Shown: positions 44,297-54,382, counted from the first letter of the stretch. The stretch is DNA of 64,000 nucleotides from G963668345 sp965226215 (GCA_965226215.1 CBDDCH010000002.1:930001-994000), one strand, 5' to 3'. The notes: generated by a model from the sequence alone, not told the origin. Numbers and translations: made by a program.

Positions 44297-45580
44297 TTGG
44301 GAGAGCGCATCCGAGTCGCATTCTTAGCCCCATACTACCCGTTGCCCATCTGCTCGGGAGGGCACACACGCTTGGCCAACCTCGTGGGAAAGCTCGTCGA
44401 TTCTCACGAGATCTACTGGCTCTGCCTTGCAGATCCGGACACCGATGCCGTGTCTCTACCGATCCGGGGCCTGGCCGAACCGCCTAGGCTAGTCCGAACT
44501 CGTGCGAACCTAGGTTGGAGAGACAAGGTCAGTGACGCGCTGCGACCCGTGCACTGGGAACGAACCGCTTCCCGCGCCCTAGGTCTACTCGAGGGTCTCC
44601 CGCTCAACGTCGTGCGCATGCGGACACCCGATCTCAAACGAGCTCTTGAGGATCTGCTAACAACCCGTCGAATCGACGTCGTTCAGATCGAGTACGGAGC
44701 GATGGCGGCTTACCTGCCAGTTATTCGAACAGCGTCCCCGCAAACGAAGGTCGTCGTCGACGAGTTGGAAGTGACTTCGATCGCCATCGACCGTCGAATG
44801 AAATCGGAGTCGCAGCCGCGGCCACCGCATATGTGGTGGCAGGCGAACTGCTGGAGGCGCTTCGAGCGGAAGGCTTGGAAAGCAAGCGATGCGGTGTTGG
44901 CTATGTCGGAATCGGAGGGCGCCTATATCGCTCGCGCCGCCGGCGCCGGGAAAGCGCGCATTGTCCCTAACGGGGTGGACATCGACTTTTTCCGCTTCCG
45001 CTCGGCGGAGGCTGCCGTCACGCCAGGACCGCCTCGCCTGCTGTTCGTTGGGAATCTTCAACATCGGCCGAACACTCAAGGCCTCGAGGTCTTTCTCCGG
45101 ACGTCGTGGCCAACCCTCGCGGAAACGTTCCCCGAGCTTGAGTTGCATGTCGTAGGCGCAGGGGCGAGCGAGGAGCTGCGGGCGCGGCGCGGGCGGCGAG
45201 TGATCTTCCACGGATACGTAGAGGACGTGCGGCCCCACTTTGCGGCGGCAACATTGATGGTGGTTCCCATCTTTTCGGGCGGCGGCACGCGCCTCAAAGT
45301 CTTGGAAGCTCTGGCCTCGGGGACGCCGCTCGTATCGACGAGCCTGGGATGCGAAGGCCTGTCCATTGCTAACGGGCGAGAAGCTCTCCTGGCGGACTCG
45401 GCATCTGATTTTCAAGACGACGTGGCAGTACTGCTGTGGCAACCCGAGCGGCGCGCCGCGCTGGCTGAGGCGGGTCGGCGCCTGGTCGAGGAGCGCTATA
45501 GTTGGGCGTCTATATGCGGCGACCTTGAAAAGGTTTGGATCAGCCTATCGTCCCCCGAGAACGGTCTTTCGAAGAGCTAG
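44297..45580 (+). CDS. Family 4 glycosyltransferase
   Basis: A 427-residue GT-B enzyme starting with TTG 44297. The N-terminal domain opens RVAFLAPYYPLPICSGGHTR and has VVQIEYGAMAAYLPVIR; the C-terminal nucleotide-binding domain has IVPNGVDIDFFRF, RLLFVGNLQHRPNTQGLEVF, VVPIFSGGGTRLKVLEALAS and GTPLVSTSLGCEGL, the E-x7-E-like donor site. It transfers an activated sugar, probably to a membrane glycan or lipid. It follows iolG at 19 bp, so the two are probably co-transcribed; an inositol-linked glycolipid is a speculative product. Intact. Confidence 0.88.
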   Translation: MGERIRVAFLAPYYPLPICSGGHTRLANLVGKLVDSHEIYWLCLADPDTDAVSLPIRGLAEPPRLVRTRANLGWRDKVSDALRPVHWERTASRALGLLEGLPLNVVRMRTPDLKRALEDLLTTRRIDVVQIEYGAMAAYLPVIRTASPQTKVVVDELEVTSIAIDRRMKSESQPRPPHMWWQANCWRRFERKAWKASDAVLAMSESEGAYIARAAGAGKARIVPNGVDIDFFRFRSAEAAVTPGPPRLLFVGNLQHRPNTQGLEVFLRTSWPTLAETFPELELHVVGAGASEELRARRGRRVIFHGYVEDVRPHFAAATLMVVPIFSGGGTRLKVLEALASGTPLVSTSLGCEGLSIANGREALLADSASDFQDDVAVLLWQPERRAALAEAGRRLVEERYSWASICGDLEKVWISLSSPENGLSKS

Positions 45581-45688
45581 TCGTGTCTGAGAATTAGGGC
45601 GAGGAGTGCAATATGATAGTCGATCGAGGTGCAAATAACATGAGCCGCTGGATCCGACGAATTACGGGTTTGCTGACCCTAATGGCTG

Positions 45689-46987
45689 GGTTCTTCCGGG
45701 TTTCTAGTGGGCGAGTGAGGCTCGGTGGTAGTCTCGCGGGATGCAAGACCGCGAGCTATACCGCCAGATTCTGGGCATCGAAAGTCCCTGGAAAGTCGTG
45801 CGAGTGGAGCTGCGCCGAGCCGACGGCGAAGTCCACGTCTTCCTCGAACACGACGAGCAAGTCCGCTGGCCGTGCCGCCAATGCAGCGCCGTGTGCGCAC
45901 TCCACGATCATCAGCCCGAACGCCGCTGGCGTCACCTCGACACCTGTCAGTACCGCACGATCCTGCACGCCCGGCCGCCGCGCAGCGACTGCTCCGAGCA
46001 CGGGCCGCGCGTCGTGCGACTGCCCTGGGCCGAGGCTTCCAGCCGCTTCACCGCGCTGTTTGAAGCTCTCGCGATCTCGTGGCTGAAGGAAGCCAGCCAG
46101 CAAGGCATCGCCGAGTTGCTGGCGCTGAGCTGGGACGAGATTCACGGCATCCTGGAACGCGCCGTGCAACGTGGGCTCGAACGTCGCGCGGCAGAGCCGA
46201 TTCCCTACCTGGGCGTCGACGAGAAGAGCTTCCGCAAGCGCCATCGCTATCTCACCGTCGTCAACGATCTCAACCGCTCGCGCGTGTTGTTCGTCGCCGA
46301 GGGACGCCGCCAGGCCAGCCTGGACGGCTTTTGGAAGACGTTGAGCGCAGAGCAACTCGCCCGAGTCGAGGCCGTCGCGATGGACATGTGGGATCCTTAC
46401 GTCGCCTCGACCCGGGAGCATCTCGACGAATCGGAGAAAAAGATCGTTTACGACAAATATCACATCGCGGCGCATCTGGCGAAGGCGGTGGACCAGGTGC
46501 GGCGGGCGGAGAACAAGCGTTTACTGGCCCTCGGCGACGAGCGTTTGACAGGCACGAAGTACGCTTGGCTGCGGCATCCGGCGAACTTTTCCGAGGACGC
46601 CTGGCGCGAGTTCCGCGCGCTGCGCGAAAGCGACTTGAAGACGGCGCGGGCGTGGGCGTTGAAGGAAACGGCGATGCGGCTGTTCGACTATCGTCGCGAA
46701 TCGGCGGCGCGAGCTTTCTTCGAGCAATGGCGCGGCTGGGCGAGTCGCAGCCGGCTGACGCCGATGGTCACCGTAGCGCGGATGTTGACGGCTCGCCTCG
46801 AAAACATACTCACGTATCTGAAACACCGCATTACGAACGCGGTCAGCGAGGGGTTGAACTCAAGGATTCAATGGGTCAAGGCCACGGCGCGCGGTTTCCG
46901 CAATCAACAGAACTTCATCAACGCCATCTACTTCCACTGTGGGAAACTCGATCTGGCTCCTTCGCCCACTTAAAACCCGGAAGAGCC
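45689..46987 (+). mobile_element. ISL3-family insertion sequence, copy B
   Basis: A 1299-bp element with the same ends as copy A (GGTTCTTCCGGG left, CCCGGAAGAGCC right), flanked by a perfect 8-bp duplication AATGGCTG at 45681-45688 and 46988-46995. It lies in the signal-peptide region of the efflux gene. Confidence 0.93.
45741..46973 (+). CDS. ISL3-family transposase (copy B)
   Basis: 410 residues, identical in translation to the transposase at 10589-11821 (zinc ribbon WPCRQCSAVC, YLGVDEKSFRKRHRY, AVAMDMWDPY). The gene points the same way as the efflux operon. Its outward end may drive transcription of the downstream genes, though no promoter is obvious. Confidence 0.93.
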   Translation: MQDRELYRQILGIESPWKVVRVELRRADGEVHVFLEHDEQVRWPCRQCSAVCALHDHQPERRWRHLDTCQYRTILHARPPRSDCSEHGPRVVRLPWAEASSRFTALFEALAISWLKEASQQGIAELLALSWDEIHGILERAVQRGLERRAAEPIPYLGVDEKSFRKRHRYLTVVNDLNRSRVLFVAEGRRQASLDGFWKTLSAEQLARVEAVAMDMWDPYVASTREHLDESEKKIVYDKYHIAAHLAKAVDQVRRAENKRLLALGDERLTGTKYAWLRHPANFSEDAWREFRALRESDLKTARAWALKETAMRLFDYRRESAARAFFEQWRGWASRSRLTPMVTVARMLTARLENILTYLKHRITNAVSEGLNSRIQWVKATARGFRNQQNFINAIYFHCGKLDLAPSPT

Positions 46988-48262
46988 AATGGCTGTGCCT
47001 GCAGCCGTGCCCAAAGATCAGGCTGCGATCTCAGTAGAGATCGAAAAGCGGACTGGTCATGCCTTACGGCCGGCGCACCTCGCGGTTAGAGAGCAACCAT
47101 CCTTGCCGCCAGGCGTTTCGCTCGACGATGGCATCTCCGAAGACGAAGCGGTAGCCGTTGCGCTGTGGAACAACCCGGAGTTACGGGCGGCGTTCGCAGA
47201 CCTCGCCGTGGCACGCGCGGATCTCGTCGAGTCGGGCGTGCTGGTCAATCCGGACCTTCAACTGCTGTTCGGCGTTGGCTCGAAACCTTTCGAACTCTTG
47301 TTGGGTGCGCCGATCCAAGCGTTGTGGCAGCGTCCGAGGAGGGTTGCCGCAGCAAAGCTCAACGTAGAGAAGACGTCCGAAACCCTAGTTCAGCGCGGTC
47401 TCGACCTGGCGCGAGATGTACGCGTGGCGCACGGCGATTACTCCGCGGCCCGCCGGCAAGCGAAGATTCAAGGGGAATTAGCGAAACTGACACGGGAGAT
47501 TGCGGAACTCACAAAGCACCGGCTGCGTGCCGGTGTTATCAGCGAGCTCGATGCTCACCTCGTCGAGCTCGAAGCTCTCAGAGCAGGCGATCGAATGCAG
47601 CAGACTACACAGGAGATCAACATCGCCTGGGAGCGACTTCGCCCGCTGATGGGTCTTCCCAAAGGCAGTTCATCGCCGAGCGTGAGCGAAACGAAGGTCG
47701 AAACCCTCGCCATCGGCTCGAGGGAAGAGCTGGTCGAGATTGCCGTGTCATCCCGCCCGGACGTGAGGGCGGCGGAGCTGTCTGTAGAGGCGGCAGGCCG
47801 TCGCCTGGGGTGGGAGCGCTCTCGTACGTTTGGCTTTGTGGCCCCTCTGCTAAGTAGCAAGGGCATCGGAACGTCAGGGATCAAGACCGGCCCGGGCCTT
47901 GCAGTTGAAATCCCAGCGTTTGACCGCAACCAAGGGAAAATCTCCCGGGCCAAGGCGGAAGTGTAACAAGCGGCCCTTCGTTATGCCGCGCTCAGGGAGC
48001 GAGTTGGATTCGAGGTCAGCCAGGCCGCCGCGCGACTCCGTCAAGCACAAGACACTCTCCGGCGGATTCGTGAGGTGCTTCTACCGGGAGTTCGTGAGGC
48101 CGTCGGCCTTGCTGACAAGGCTTATGAGGCAGGCGACATCTCTTATCTCGACGGGCAACTTGCTAGGCGGCCGATGCTCAACTTGGAAATCCGCCGGGCC
48201 GAGGCGACGTCGGCGGTGCGGCGGGCACGCGCCGAGCTTTCTTGGGCCGTGGGGAAACGGCT

Positions 48263-49456
48263 ATGACCGATCGTCAAGCGCTTTGTTGTCTCGGGCTGCT
48301 CTGGTTGGCGTTGACTGCGTGCGGCGGCTCAAACGCCGAGGCAGGCAAGCCCGCCAAGGTAGCGCCCGCAAAGGTTGATACACGTCGAGTCGGCGAATCG
48401 GAACTAACTACAATTCAGCTCACCGAGAAAGCCCACGCTCGCCTGGGTATTCAGACGGTTGCGGTTGATTACAAGCCCGCGCCCGAGTCCTACACGGTTG
48501 CCGGCGAGATTGTCGTCCCGCCGGGGCAGACTGTTCAAGTAGCAGCGCCGGTTGCGGGGAGTTTACTGGCCGAGGAAAGCCAGCCTCCGGTCGGAGCCCG
48601 CGTCGGCAAAGGTCAGCCGCTTTTTCGCATCGTTCCGCTGCTTTCGGTGGCGCGCAACCTGCGAGCCGACGCCAAAGCGGAGCTCGAGGCGGCAGACGCC
48701 CGTCTGGAAGCAGCGAAGGCAAGGTTGGAACGAGCTCGGCGGTTGCTCCGCGACCGGGTTGGCAGTGAGCGGGCGGTAGTGGACGCACGGGAAGCAGAGC
48801 GCGTGGCTACAGCGGCACGCGAGGCGGACCGGGCAAAGCTCGAGCAGATCGCAAGCGCTCCGCTGCGCTCTGACGTGGAAGTAGTTGTGGCCAGCCCGGT
48901 GAACGGCGTCCTTCGCCAACTTCACGTCGGCCATGAGCAAATCGTTGCCCAGGGAGCGCCGCTCTTCGAGGTGACGAAGCTCGACCCGGTTTGGGTTCGC
49001 GTGCCGGTGTATTCGGGCGACGTCTCATTGCTCAGAAAAGGCGCGGACGCGGAGGTGAAAGCTCTGAACTCTCCGCCAACAGCCAAGGGACGAACGGCCC
49101 GGCCGGTCGAAGCCCCTCCTTCCGCCGATCCCCTGGCGTCGACCAGCGATCTATTTTCCCAGCTCCCTAATTCACAACACCGTCTCAGACCGGGCGAGCG
49201 AGTCAGTGTCTCGATTCCTATGCGCGGGGAAAGCGAATGCCAGCAAGCGCCCTGGAAGTCGATCCTCTACGACATCCACGGGGGGGCATGGGTGTACAAG
49301 CAAGTCGAGCCGCTTGTTTATACCCGGCAGCGCGTGATTGTCGATCGCGTGAGCGGCAACATCGCCTGCTTGGCGGAAGAGATCGCGCCCGGAACCGAAG
49401 TCGTGACCGACGGAGCCGCCGAACTGTTCGGCACAGAGTTCGGGGGCGGAAAGTAA
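48263..49456 (+). CDS. RND efflux periplasmic adaptor (CusB/CzcB-like)
   Basis: A 397-residue membrane fusion protein. Residues 1-20 end in the lipobox LALTAC, so it is likely a lipoprotein. Then come a beta-barrel/lipoyl part (YTVAGEIVVPPGQTVQVAAP), a long helical hairpin (LEAADARLEAAKARLERARR, then EAERVATAAREADRAKLEQI), the second lipoyl half VVVASPVNGVLRQLHVGHEQ and a C-terminal barrel. It links the pump to the outer-membrane channel. ATG 48263 overlaps the OEP stop, and the pump gene starts 4 bp after its stop. Specificity for Cu/Ag or Zn/Co is not clear; no CusF-like Met-rich motif is seen. Confidence 0.85.
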   Translation: MTDRQALCCLGLLWLALTACGGSNAEAGKPAKVAPAKVDTRRVGESELTTIQLTEKAHARLGIQTVAVDYKPAPESYTVAGEIVVPPGQTVQVAAPVAGSLLAEESQPPVGARVGKGQPLFRIVPLLSVARNLRADAKAELEAADARLEAAKARLERARRLLRDRVGSERAVVDAREAERVATAAREADRAKLEQIASAPLRSDVEVVVASPVNGVLRQLHVGHEQIVAQGAPLFEVTKLDPVWVRVPVYSGDVSLLRKGADAEVKALNSPPTAKGRTARPVEAPPSADPLASTSDLFSQLPNSQHRLRPGERVSVSIPMRGESECQQAPWKSILYDIHGGAWVYKQVEPLVYTRQRVIVDRVSGNIACLAEEIAPGTEVVTDGAAELFGTEFGGGK

Positions 49457-49459
49457 GCC

Positions 49460-52400
49460 GTGACCTGGCTCGTCCGGACGGCTCTGCGCTTGCGAGTGGC
49501 GATCGTCGCCGCCGCCATCGTGCTGATGGTGGCCGGAATCCGGTCGGTGCGTCAGGCGCCTCTCGATGTTTTCCCCGAGTTTGCTCCGCCCCGAGTCGAA
49601 ATTCAAACCGAAGGCCCCGGCCTGTCGTCCGAAGAGGTCGAGGCGCTGATCACCGTTCCCATCGAAAATGCGCTGAATGGGATCCTAGGGGTCGATACGA
49701 TCCGCTCGAAGAGCGTCCTGGGCCTTTCTTCCGTGGTCCTCTATTTCGAGACGGGAACCGATCTACTGCAGGCGCGACAGCTGGTGCAGGAGCGTGTGGC
49801 CACGCTGGCCGGCCAACTGCCCGCCGTTTCGCGAACACCGGTCATCTTGCCTCCGCTGTCGGCGACCAGCCGCGTCCTCAAGGTCGGGCTGTCGTCGGAC
49901 AAACTTTCCCAAGTCGAACTGAGCACTCTAGCCCGCTGGACAATCCGGCCTAGATTGATGGCGATCCGAGGCGTGGCCAATGTCGCCATCTGGGGCCAGC
50001 GGGACAGGCAGATTCAAGTGCTCGTGGATCCCGAGCGCCTGCGCGATCACCAAGTCACGCTCGACCAGGTGGTCCGCGCGACCCGAGACGCCGTCACGCC
50101 GGCCGCCGGCGGGTTCATCGACACGCCTAACCAAAGATTGGCCGTGCGGCATCTTCCTACGGTGTATGTGGCGGAGGACTTGCGGCGTGTGCCGGTCGCT
50201 TATCGCAACGGTGCGCCGCTGGAACTCGGCAAGGTAGCGGACGTCGTCGAGGGCTTTCCGACACCGATTGGAGACGCGGTGATCAATGACGGTCCGGGGA
50301 TCTTATTGATCGTCGAGAAGCAACCTACGGGCAACACGCTCGATGTTACGTACGACGTCGAGCAAGCCCTCGAGGCGCTACGCCCCGCCTTGGCAGACGT
50401 GGACGTCGACTCAACGATCTTTCGACCGGCGACCTTCATCGAGATGTCGATCGACAACCTCCAGCAAGCTCTCTTCTTCGGCTGCTTGCTGGTGGCGGCC
50501 GTTCTTGCCGTCTTCCTTCTGGAATGGAGGACCGCTCTTATCAGCTTGACGGCGATTCCGCTGTCACTGATTTCCGCCGCCGTTGTCGTTCACCTTTGGG
50601 GCGAAACGATCAATACGATGGTCCTGGCCGGTCTGGCGATTGCTCTAGGGGAAGTCGTCGACGACGCCATCATTGATGTGGAAAACATCACCCGCCGGCT
50701 TCGGCTGAACCGGCATGCGGGCTCGCCGGAGTCGCCCTTCCAAGTGGTACTGAAGGCGTCGCTCGAAGTACGCAGTGCTGTCGTCATAGCGAGCTTGATT
50801 GTCGTACTGGTGTTCGTGCCCGTTTTTCTGCTCGAAGGGCTGGCCGGCTCGTTCTTTCGACCCTTGGCGGCCAGCTACATTCTGGCTGTGCTGGCCTCGC
50901 TGCTGGTAGCTTTGACGCTCACCCCGGCGCTTTGCCTCATTCTGCTGCGGGGAAGGGCTGTTGAGCGCCCGGAGCCGGGCTTGCTCCAAGCTCTGAAGCG
51001 CCGCTACCGGTCGTTTCTAGTGAAGCTACTTGACCGCCCGCGCCGATCCGTCGCTGCGTTAACTGTGATCTTCGTGGTCACCGCCCTGGCGGTTCCCTTT
51101 CTGGGGGAGGAATTCCTGCCTGATTTTCAGGAATATGACTTCCTGATGCACTGGGTCGAAAAACCGGGAACGTCGATCGACGCCATGCTGCGTATCACGA
51201 TCCAAGTGAGCAAGGAGCTGCGAGCGATCCCGGGCGTGCGGAACTTCGGAGCTCACATCGGCCGCGCCGAGGTTGCCGACGAGGTCGTCGGACCGAACTT
51301 CACCGAACTCTGGATCAGTCTCGACCCGTCGGTCGCCTATCAAGAGACTGTGGAGAAGATCCAGGAGGTGGTTGACGGATATCCAGGACTGTACCGGGAC
51401 CTACTGACGTATCTGCGAGAGCGCATCAAAGAAGTTCTGACCGGCGAGAGCGCCGCTATCGTGGTGAGGTTATACGGTCCTGAACTTGAAGTCTTGCGTC
51501 CGAAAGCTCAGGAAGTCGCTCGAGCCATGGAGGGCGTTCCGGGTGTCGCCGATCTGCAGGTCGAACAGCAGACACTGATTCCTCATGTGGAAGTGCGAGT
51601 GTTGCCGGGGGCGGCAAGGCGATTCGGCTTGAGCTCCGGCAAGTTGCGCGCGGCGGCGGCCACCATGATTCAGGGCACGAAGGTAGGTGAAATCTACGAC
51701 CAGCAGAAGATCTTCGATGTCACTGTCCGGGGAATATCCGAAGTCCGCCGCGACCTGGGAGCGTTGCGGGCCCTTCGCCTCGATACGCCCTCGGGGGCCA
51801 ACATCCCCCTGCGCGATGTGACCGATATCCGCATCGCGCCGACGCCGAATTCGATTACCCACGAGAACGGGTCGAGGAAGATCGACATCACCTGCAACGT
51901 CCGCGGTCGAGATCTGGGATCAGTCGCCCGGGAGATCGAGGAGGCCGTGCTCGGCATCGAGTTCGACCGCGGTTATCATCCGGAGATTCTGGGCGAGTAC
52001 GCCGCCCGCAGGCAAGCGAGAAACCGTCTTCTGCTATTGGCGGGACTGTGCTTGTTTGGCGTCGTCGTGATTCTCTACTCCGACTTCCAGTCCAGCCGGC
52101 TCGCCCTGCTGCTAGTGCTGAGTCTCCCGTTTGCGTTGGTCGGTGCGGTGTGGAGCGCTTTCCTGAGCGGCGGCGTCCTGTCGCTTGGTTCCCTGGTCGG
52201 CTTCGTGACGGTCATTGGGATTGCCGCCAGGAACGGCATCATGCTGGTTAGTCATTACCAGCACTTGCAAAGGGAAGAAGGTGAACCGTTCGGGCCTGAA
52301 CTGATTCTGCGTGGAGCGGAAGAGCGGCTGGCGCCGATCCTGATGACGGCGTTGACCACCGCTCTGGCACTGATGCCCATTGTGATCGGCGGCAACAGGC

Positions 52401-52537
52401 CGGGCCAGGAAATCGAGCATCCGATGGCGGTGATCATTGTGGGGGGCCTGGTCACATCGACGATCCTGAACCTGCTCTTGATGCCCGTGCTCTATCAATC
52501 GGTAGCTCGAGAGATGGGTCCCGTGGATCAACAGTAG
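49460..52537 (+). CDS. Heavy-metal-type RND efflux pump (CusA/CzcA family)
   Basis: A 1025-residue inner-membrane antiporter with 12 TM helices and two large periplasmic domains. GTG start 3 bp after the adaptor stop. RQAPLDVFPEFAPPRVEIQT is the HME-RND N-terminal block; GLAIALGEVVDDAIIDVENI lies in TM4 with the acidic proton-relay residues; LVFVPVFLLEGLAGSFFRPL, GFVTVIGIAARNGIMLVSHY and ALALMPIVIGGNRPGQEIEH follow. It exports metal ions using the proton gradient. Operon order is channel-adaptor-pump. The pump seems intact although its channel gene is broken; another TolC might substitute. Confidence 0.93.
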   Translation: MTWLVRTALRLRVAIVAAAIVLMVAGIRSVRQAPLDVFPEFAPPRVEIQTEGPGLSSEEVEALITVPIENALNGILGVDTIRSKSVLGLSSVVLYFETGTDLLQARQLVQERVATLAGQLPAVSRTPVILPPLSATSRVLKVGLSSDKLSQVELSTLARWTIRPRLMAIRGVANVAIWGQRDRQIQVLVDPERLRDHQVTLDQVVRATRDAVTPAAGGFIDTPNQRLAVRHLPTVYVAEDLRRVPVAYRNGAPLELGKVADVVEGFPTPIGDAVINDGPGILLIVEKQPTGNTLDVTYDVEQALEALRPALADVDVDSTIFRPATFIEMSIDNLQQALFFGCLLVAAVLAVFLLEWRTALISLTAIPLSLISAAVVVHLWGETINTMVLAGLAIALGEVVDDAIIDVENITRRLRLNRHAGSPESPFQVVLKASLEVRSAVVIASLIVVLVFVPVFLLEGLAGSFFRPLAASYILAVLASLLVALTLTPALCLILLRGRAVERPEPGLLQALKRRYRSFLVKLLDRPRRSVAALTVIFVVTALAVPFLGEEFLPDFQEYDFLMHWVEKPGTSIDAMLRITIQVSKELRAIPGVRNFGAHIGRAEVADEVVGPNFTELWISLDPSVAYQETVEKIQEVVDGYPGLYRDLLTYLRERIKEVLTGESAAIVVRLYGPELEVLRPKAQEVARAMEGVPGVADLQVEQQTLIPHVEVRVLPGAARRFGLSSGKLRAAAATMIQGTKVGEIYDQQKIFDVTVRGISEVRRDLGALRALRLDTPSGANIPLRDVTDIRIAPTPNSITHENGSRKIDITCNVRGRDLGSVAREIEEAVLGIEFDRGYHPEILGEYAARRQARNRLLLLAGLCLFGVVVILYSDFQSSRLALLLVLSLPFALVGAVWSAFLSGGVLSLGSLVGFVTVIGIAARNGIMLVSHYQHLQREEGEPFGPELILRGAEERLAPILMTALTTALALMPIVIGGNRPGQEIEHPMAVIIVGGLVTSTILNLLLMPVLYQSVAREMGPVDQQ

Positions 52538-52682
52538 GGTCGCCCGGCCGGCAGCGCCACCGTCGGTAGTGGGGTCCTAGTGTGGCGATGAAGTTGCAAG
52601 ACCTAGCAGGCTTAGACCCCACCACCCAGCCACCAGTTCTTGCAGCCCCGCTGGGGGCCGTGATAGCATCGAGTTGGAAGCT

Positions 52683-52707
52683 GTTTGGCCCGCCTGAAGG
52701 GCCAAAA
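52683..52707. other. Hairpin after the efflux operon
   Basis: TTTGGCCC pairs with GGGCCAAA around GCCTGAA, about 145 bp beyond the pump stop and 80 bp before tRNA-Asp. There is no T-tract, so it is at best a weak terminator. The rest of 52538-52782 shows nothing. Confidence 0.35.
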
Positions 52708-52782
52708 CCATACGGCAGTAAGCCTTCCGCGCGTTGGCTGACTTCCCGCCCGAAAGCCATTCTGCCGTTCTCCACCCACTGC

Positions 52783-52860
52783 GGGGGCGTAGTTCAGCTG
52801 GTTCAGAACGCCGGCCTGTCACGCCGGAGGTCGCGGGTTCGAATCCCGTCGCTCCCGCCA
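52783..52860 (+). tRNA. tRNA-Asp (GUC)
   Basis: The cloverleaf folds: acceptor GGGGGCG with CGCTCCC (one G-U), anticodon stem CCGGC/GCCGG around CTGTCAC (anticodon GTC), T-arm GCGGGTTCGAATCCCGT, and an encoded CCA at 52858-52860. The D-arm is one or two bases longer than usual. An IS256 element begins 57 bp downstream. Confidence 0.95.
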
Positions 52861-52916
52861 GCACTTTCAGTCATTTAGGTGGGTCTGTCGGTACAACAGT
52901 CTTAAGACTGCGACCT

Positions 52917-54330
52917 GAGCTATAACCAGAAGTTGTGGATGAGCCTCTGAGGGGAGGCGGCGTATCCTGACGATTGAGGAAGCAACTCAATCGTTTTCTG
53001 GAAAGGAACAAGGAGGATACGCCATGAGTCAGTGTGAAGCTGCTGAGAGCAGCAGTCAAGTCAACCCCCAAGTCATTGATGGAAAGGAACGCTCGCCCTT
53101 GGATGAGGTGCTGCGCCAAGGAGCGCGCCAGATGCTCGTCAAGGCCGTGGAAGCCGAAGTGACCGCCTACATCGAAACGCATCAGCACGAAGTCGACCAG
53201 GACGGCCGACGGCTGGTGGTACGCAACGGTCACGCCCGCGAGCGCACCATCGTCAGCGGCGTGGGTCAGCTGAAGATCCAGGCGCCGCGGGTCGACGATC
53301 GCCGAGTCGATGAGCAGGGCCGGCGCTTTCGTTTCACTTCCCAGATCCTGCCGCCGTATCTGCGGCGCACGAAGAGTGTGGAGGAGTTGATCCCCTGGTT
53401 GTACCTGAAAGGGATCTCGACGGGCGATTTCAGCGAAGCGCTGGAGGCCTTGCTGGGGCCCGACGCTCCGGGCCTGTCGGCGACGACGGTGGTGCGTCTC
53501 AAAGACGTCTGGCGCCGCGAGTACGAGGCTTGGTCAAAGCGTGACCTCAGCGGCCAGCGGTTTGTTTACATTTGGGCCGATGGCATCTACTCGAATGTTC
53601 GTCTGGACGATGAACGGCAGTGTTTGCTGGTTGTGATGGGAGCACTCGAAGACGGTCGCAAGCAACTGCTGGCGGTGCACGACGGCTTTCGCGAAAGCGA
53701 ACTGTCGTGGCAGGAGTTGCTGGAGGACTTGAAACGGCAGGGGCTCGAGCTGCCGCCGAAGTTGGCGGTGGGCGACGGAGCGATGGGGTTTTGGGCGGCA
53801 CTGCGGAAAGTCTATCCGGCGACCGGTGAGCAACGCTGCTGGCTCCACAAGACGGCCAACGTGCTCAATAAGCTGCCGCAGAGCATGCAGGGCAAAGCCA
53901 AGCAGGCGCTGCGCGACATCTATCTTGCCGAGAGTCGGCAGACGGCGGAGGCCGCTCTGGACCGTTTCAAGAACCTATACGAGAAGAAGTTCCCCAAAGC
54001 GGTCGAGTGCCTGGAAAAAGACCGCCAAGTGCTGCTGGCTTTCTACGACTTTCCGGCCGAGCACTGGGGGCACTTGCGGACGACGAACCCGATCGAGTCC
54101 ACCTTTGCGACGGTCCGTTTGCGGCAGCGACGAACGAAGGGTTGTGGCAGCCGCGAAGCGTCGTTAACGATGGTCTTCATGCTGGCCCGCCAAGCCGAGC
54201 GCCACTGGCGACGCCTGAACGGTTCGGAAGTGATTGTTCATGTCTTAGAGGGAAAGGTTTTCAAGGATGGATTGATGGTTCAGGAAAACGCCGCCTGACC
54301 TCGCCCATCCACAACATTTGACAATATCTC
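52917..54330 (+). mobile_element. IS256-family insertion sequence
   Basis: A 1414-bp element. Ends GAGCTATAACCAGAAGTTGTG and, inverted, GAGATATTGTCAAATGTTGT share GAG.TAT, CA.A and GTTGTGGATG over about 28 bp. A 9-bp direct repeat CTGCGACCT flanks it (52908-52916 and 54331-54339), as IS256 elements produce. Confidence 0.9.
53024..54298 (+). CDS. IS256-family (Transposase_mut) transposase
   Basis: A 424-residue mutator-type transposase. After VKAVEAEVTAYIETHQHEVD, VRNGHARERTIVSGVGQLKI and IPWLYLKGISTGDFSEALEA comes the catalytic core: YIWADGIYSNVRLDD (first Asp), LAVGDGAMGFWAALRKVYPA (second Asp), QRCWLHKTANVLNKLP, and HLRTTNPIESTFATVRLRQR with the Glu. A GGAACAAGGAGG site precedes the ATG. 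Intact; no second copy is in the window. Confidence 0.93.
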   Translation: MSQCEAAESSSQVNPQVIDGKERSPLDEVLRQGARQMLVKAVEAEVTAYIETHQHEVDQDGRRLVVRNGHARERTIVSGVGQLKIQAPRVDDRRVDEQGRRFRFTSQILPPYLRRTKSVEELIPWLYLKGISTGDFSEALEALLGPDAPGLSATTVVRLKDVWRREYEAWSKRDLSGQRFVYIWADGIYSNVRLDDERQCLLVVMGALEDGRKQLLAVHDGFRESELSWQELLEDLKRQGLELPPKLAVGDGAMGFWAALRKVYPATGEQRCWLHKTANVLNKLPQSMQGKAKQALRDIYLAESRQTAEAALDRFKNLYEKKFPKAVECLEKDRQVLLAFYDFPAEHWGHLRTTNPIESTFATVRLRQRRTKGCGSREASLTMVFMLARQAERHWRRLNGSEVIVHVLEGKVFKDGLMVQENAA

Positions 54331-54382
54331 CTGCGACCTATCGCTGCTATTCAGAGATTCTGCCCAATAAGAGGTGTAACGC

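Larger units (their letters stand above)
45652..48266 (+). pseudogene. Outer-membrane efflux protein (TolC/CusC family), broken by ISL3 and by an in-frame TAA
   Basis: The native gene began at ATG 45652 (MSRWIRRITGLLTLMAV, a signal peptide) and continued, after removal of ISL3 and one AATGGCTG copy, into PAAVPKDQAAIS. That gives 436 codons to the TGA at 48264-48266. SEDEAVAVALWNNPELRAAF, then LERLRPLMGLP-like and AVEAAGRRLGWERS are OEP repeats. A TAA at 47964-47966 (KAEV*QAALRYAAL) splits the second half. The IS separated most of the signal peptide; the duplicated target supplies a new ATG at 46989, but the product would lack an export signal. The stop overlaps the next gene by ATGA. The outer-membrane channel of the pump is therefore probably lost. 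Confidence 0.87.

Noticed and set aside
45613..46086. A fusion gene formed by the efflux signal peptide and the ISL3 end
   Set aside because: It is an accidental frame across the insertion junction that reads the transposase gene in the wrong frame.
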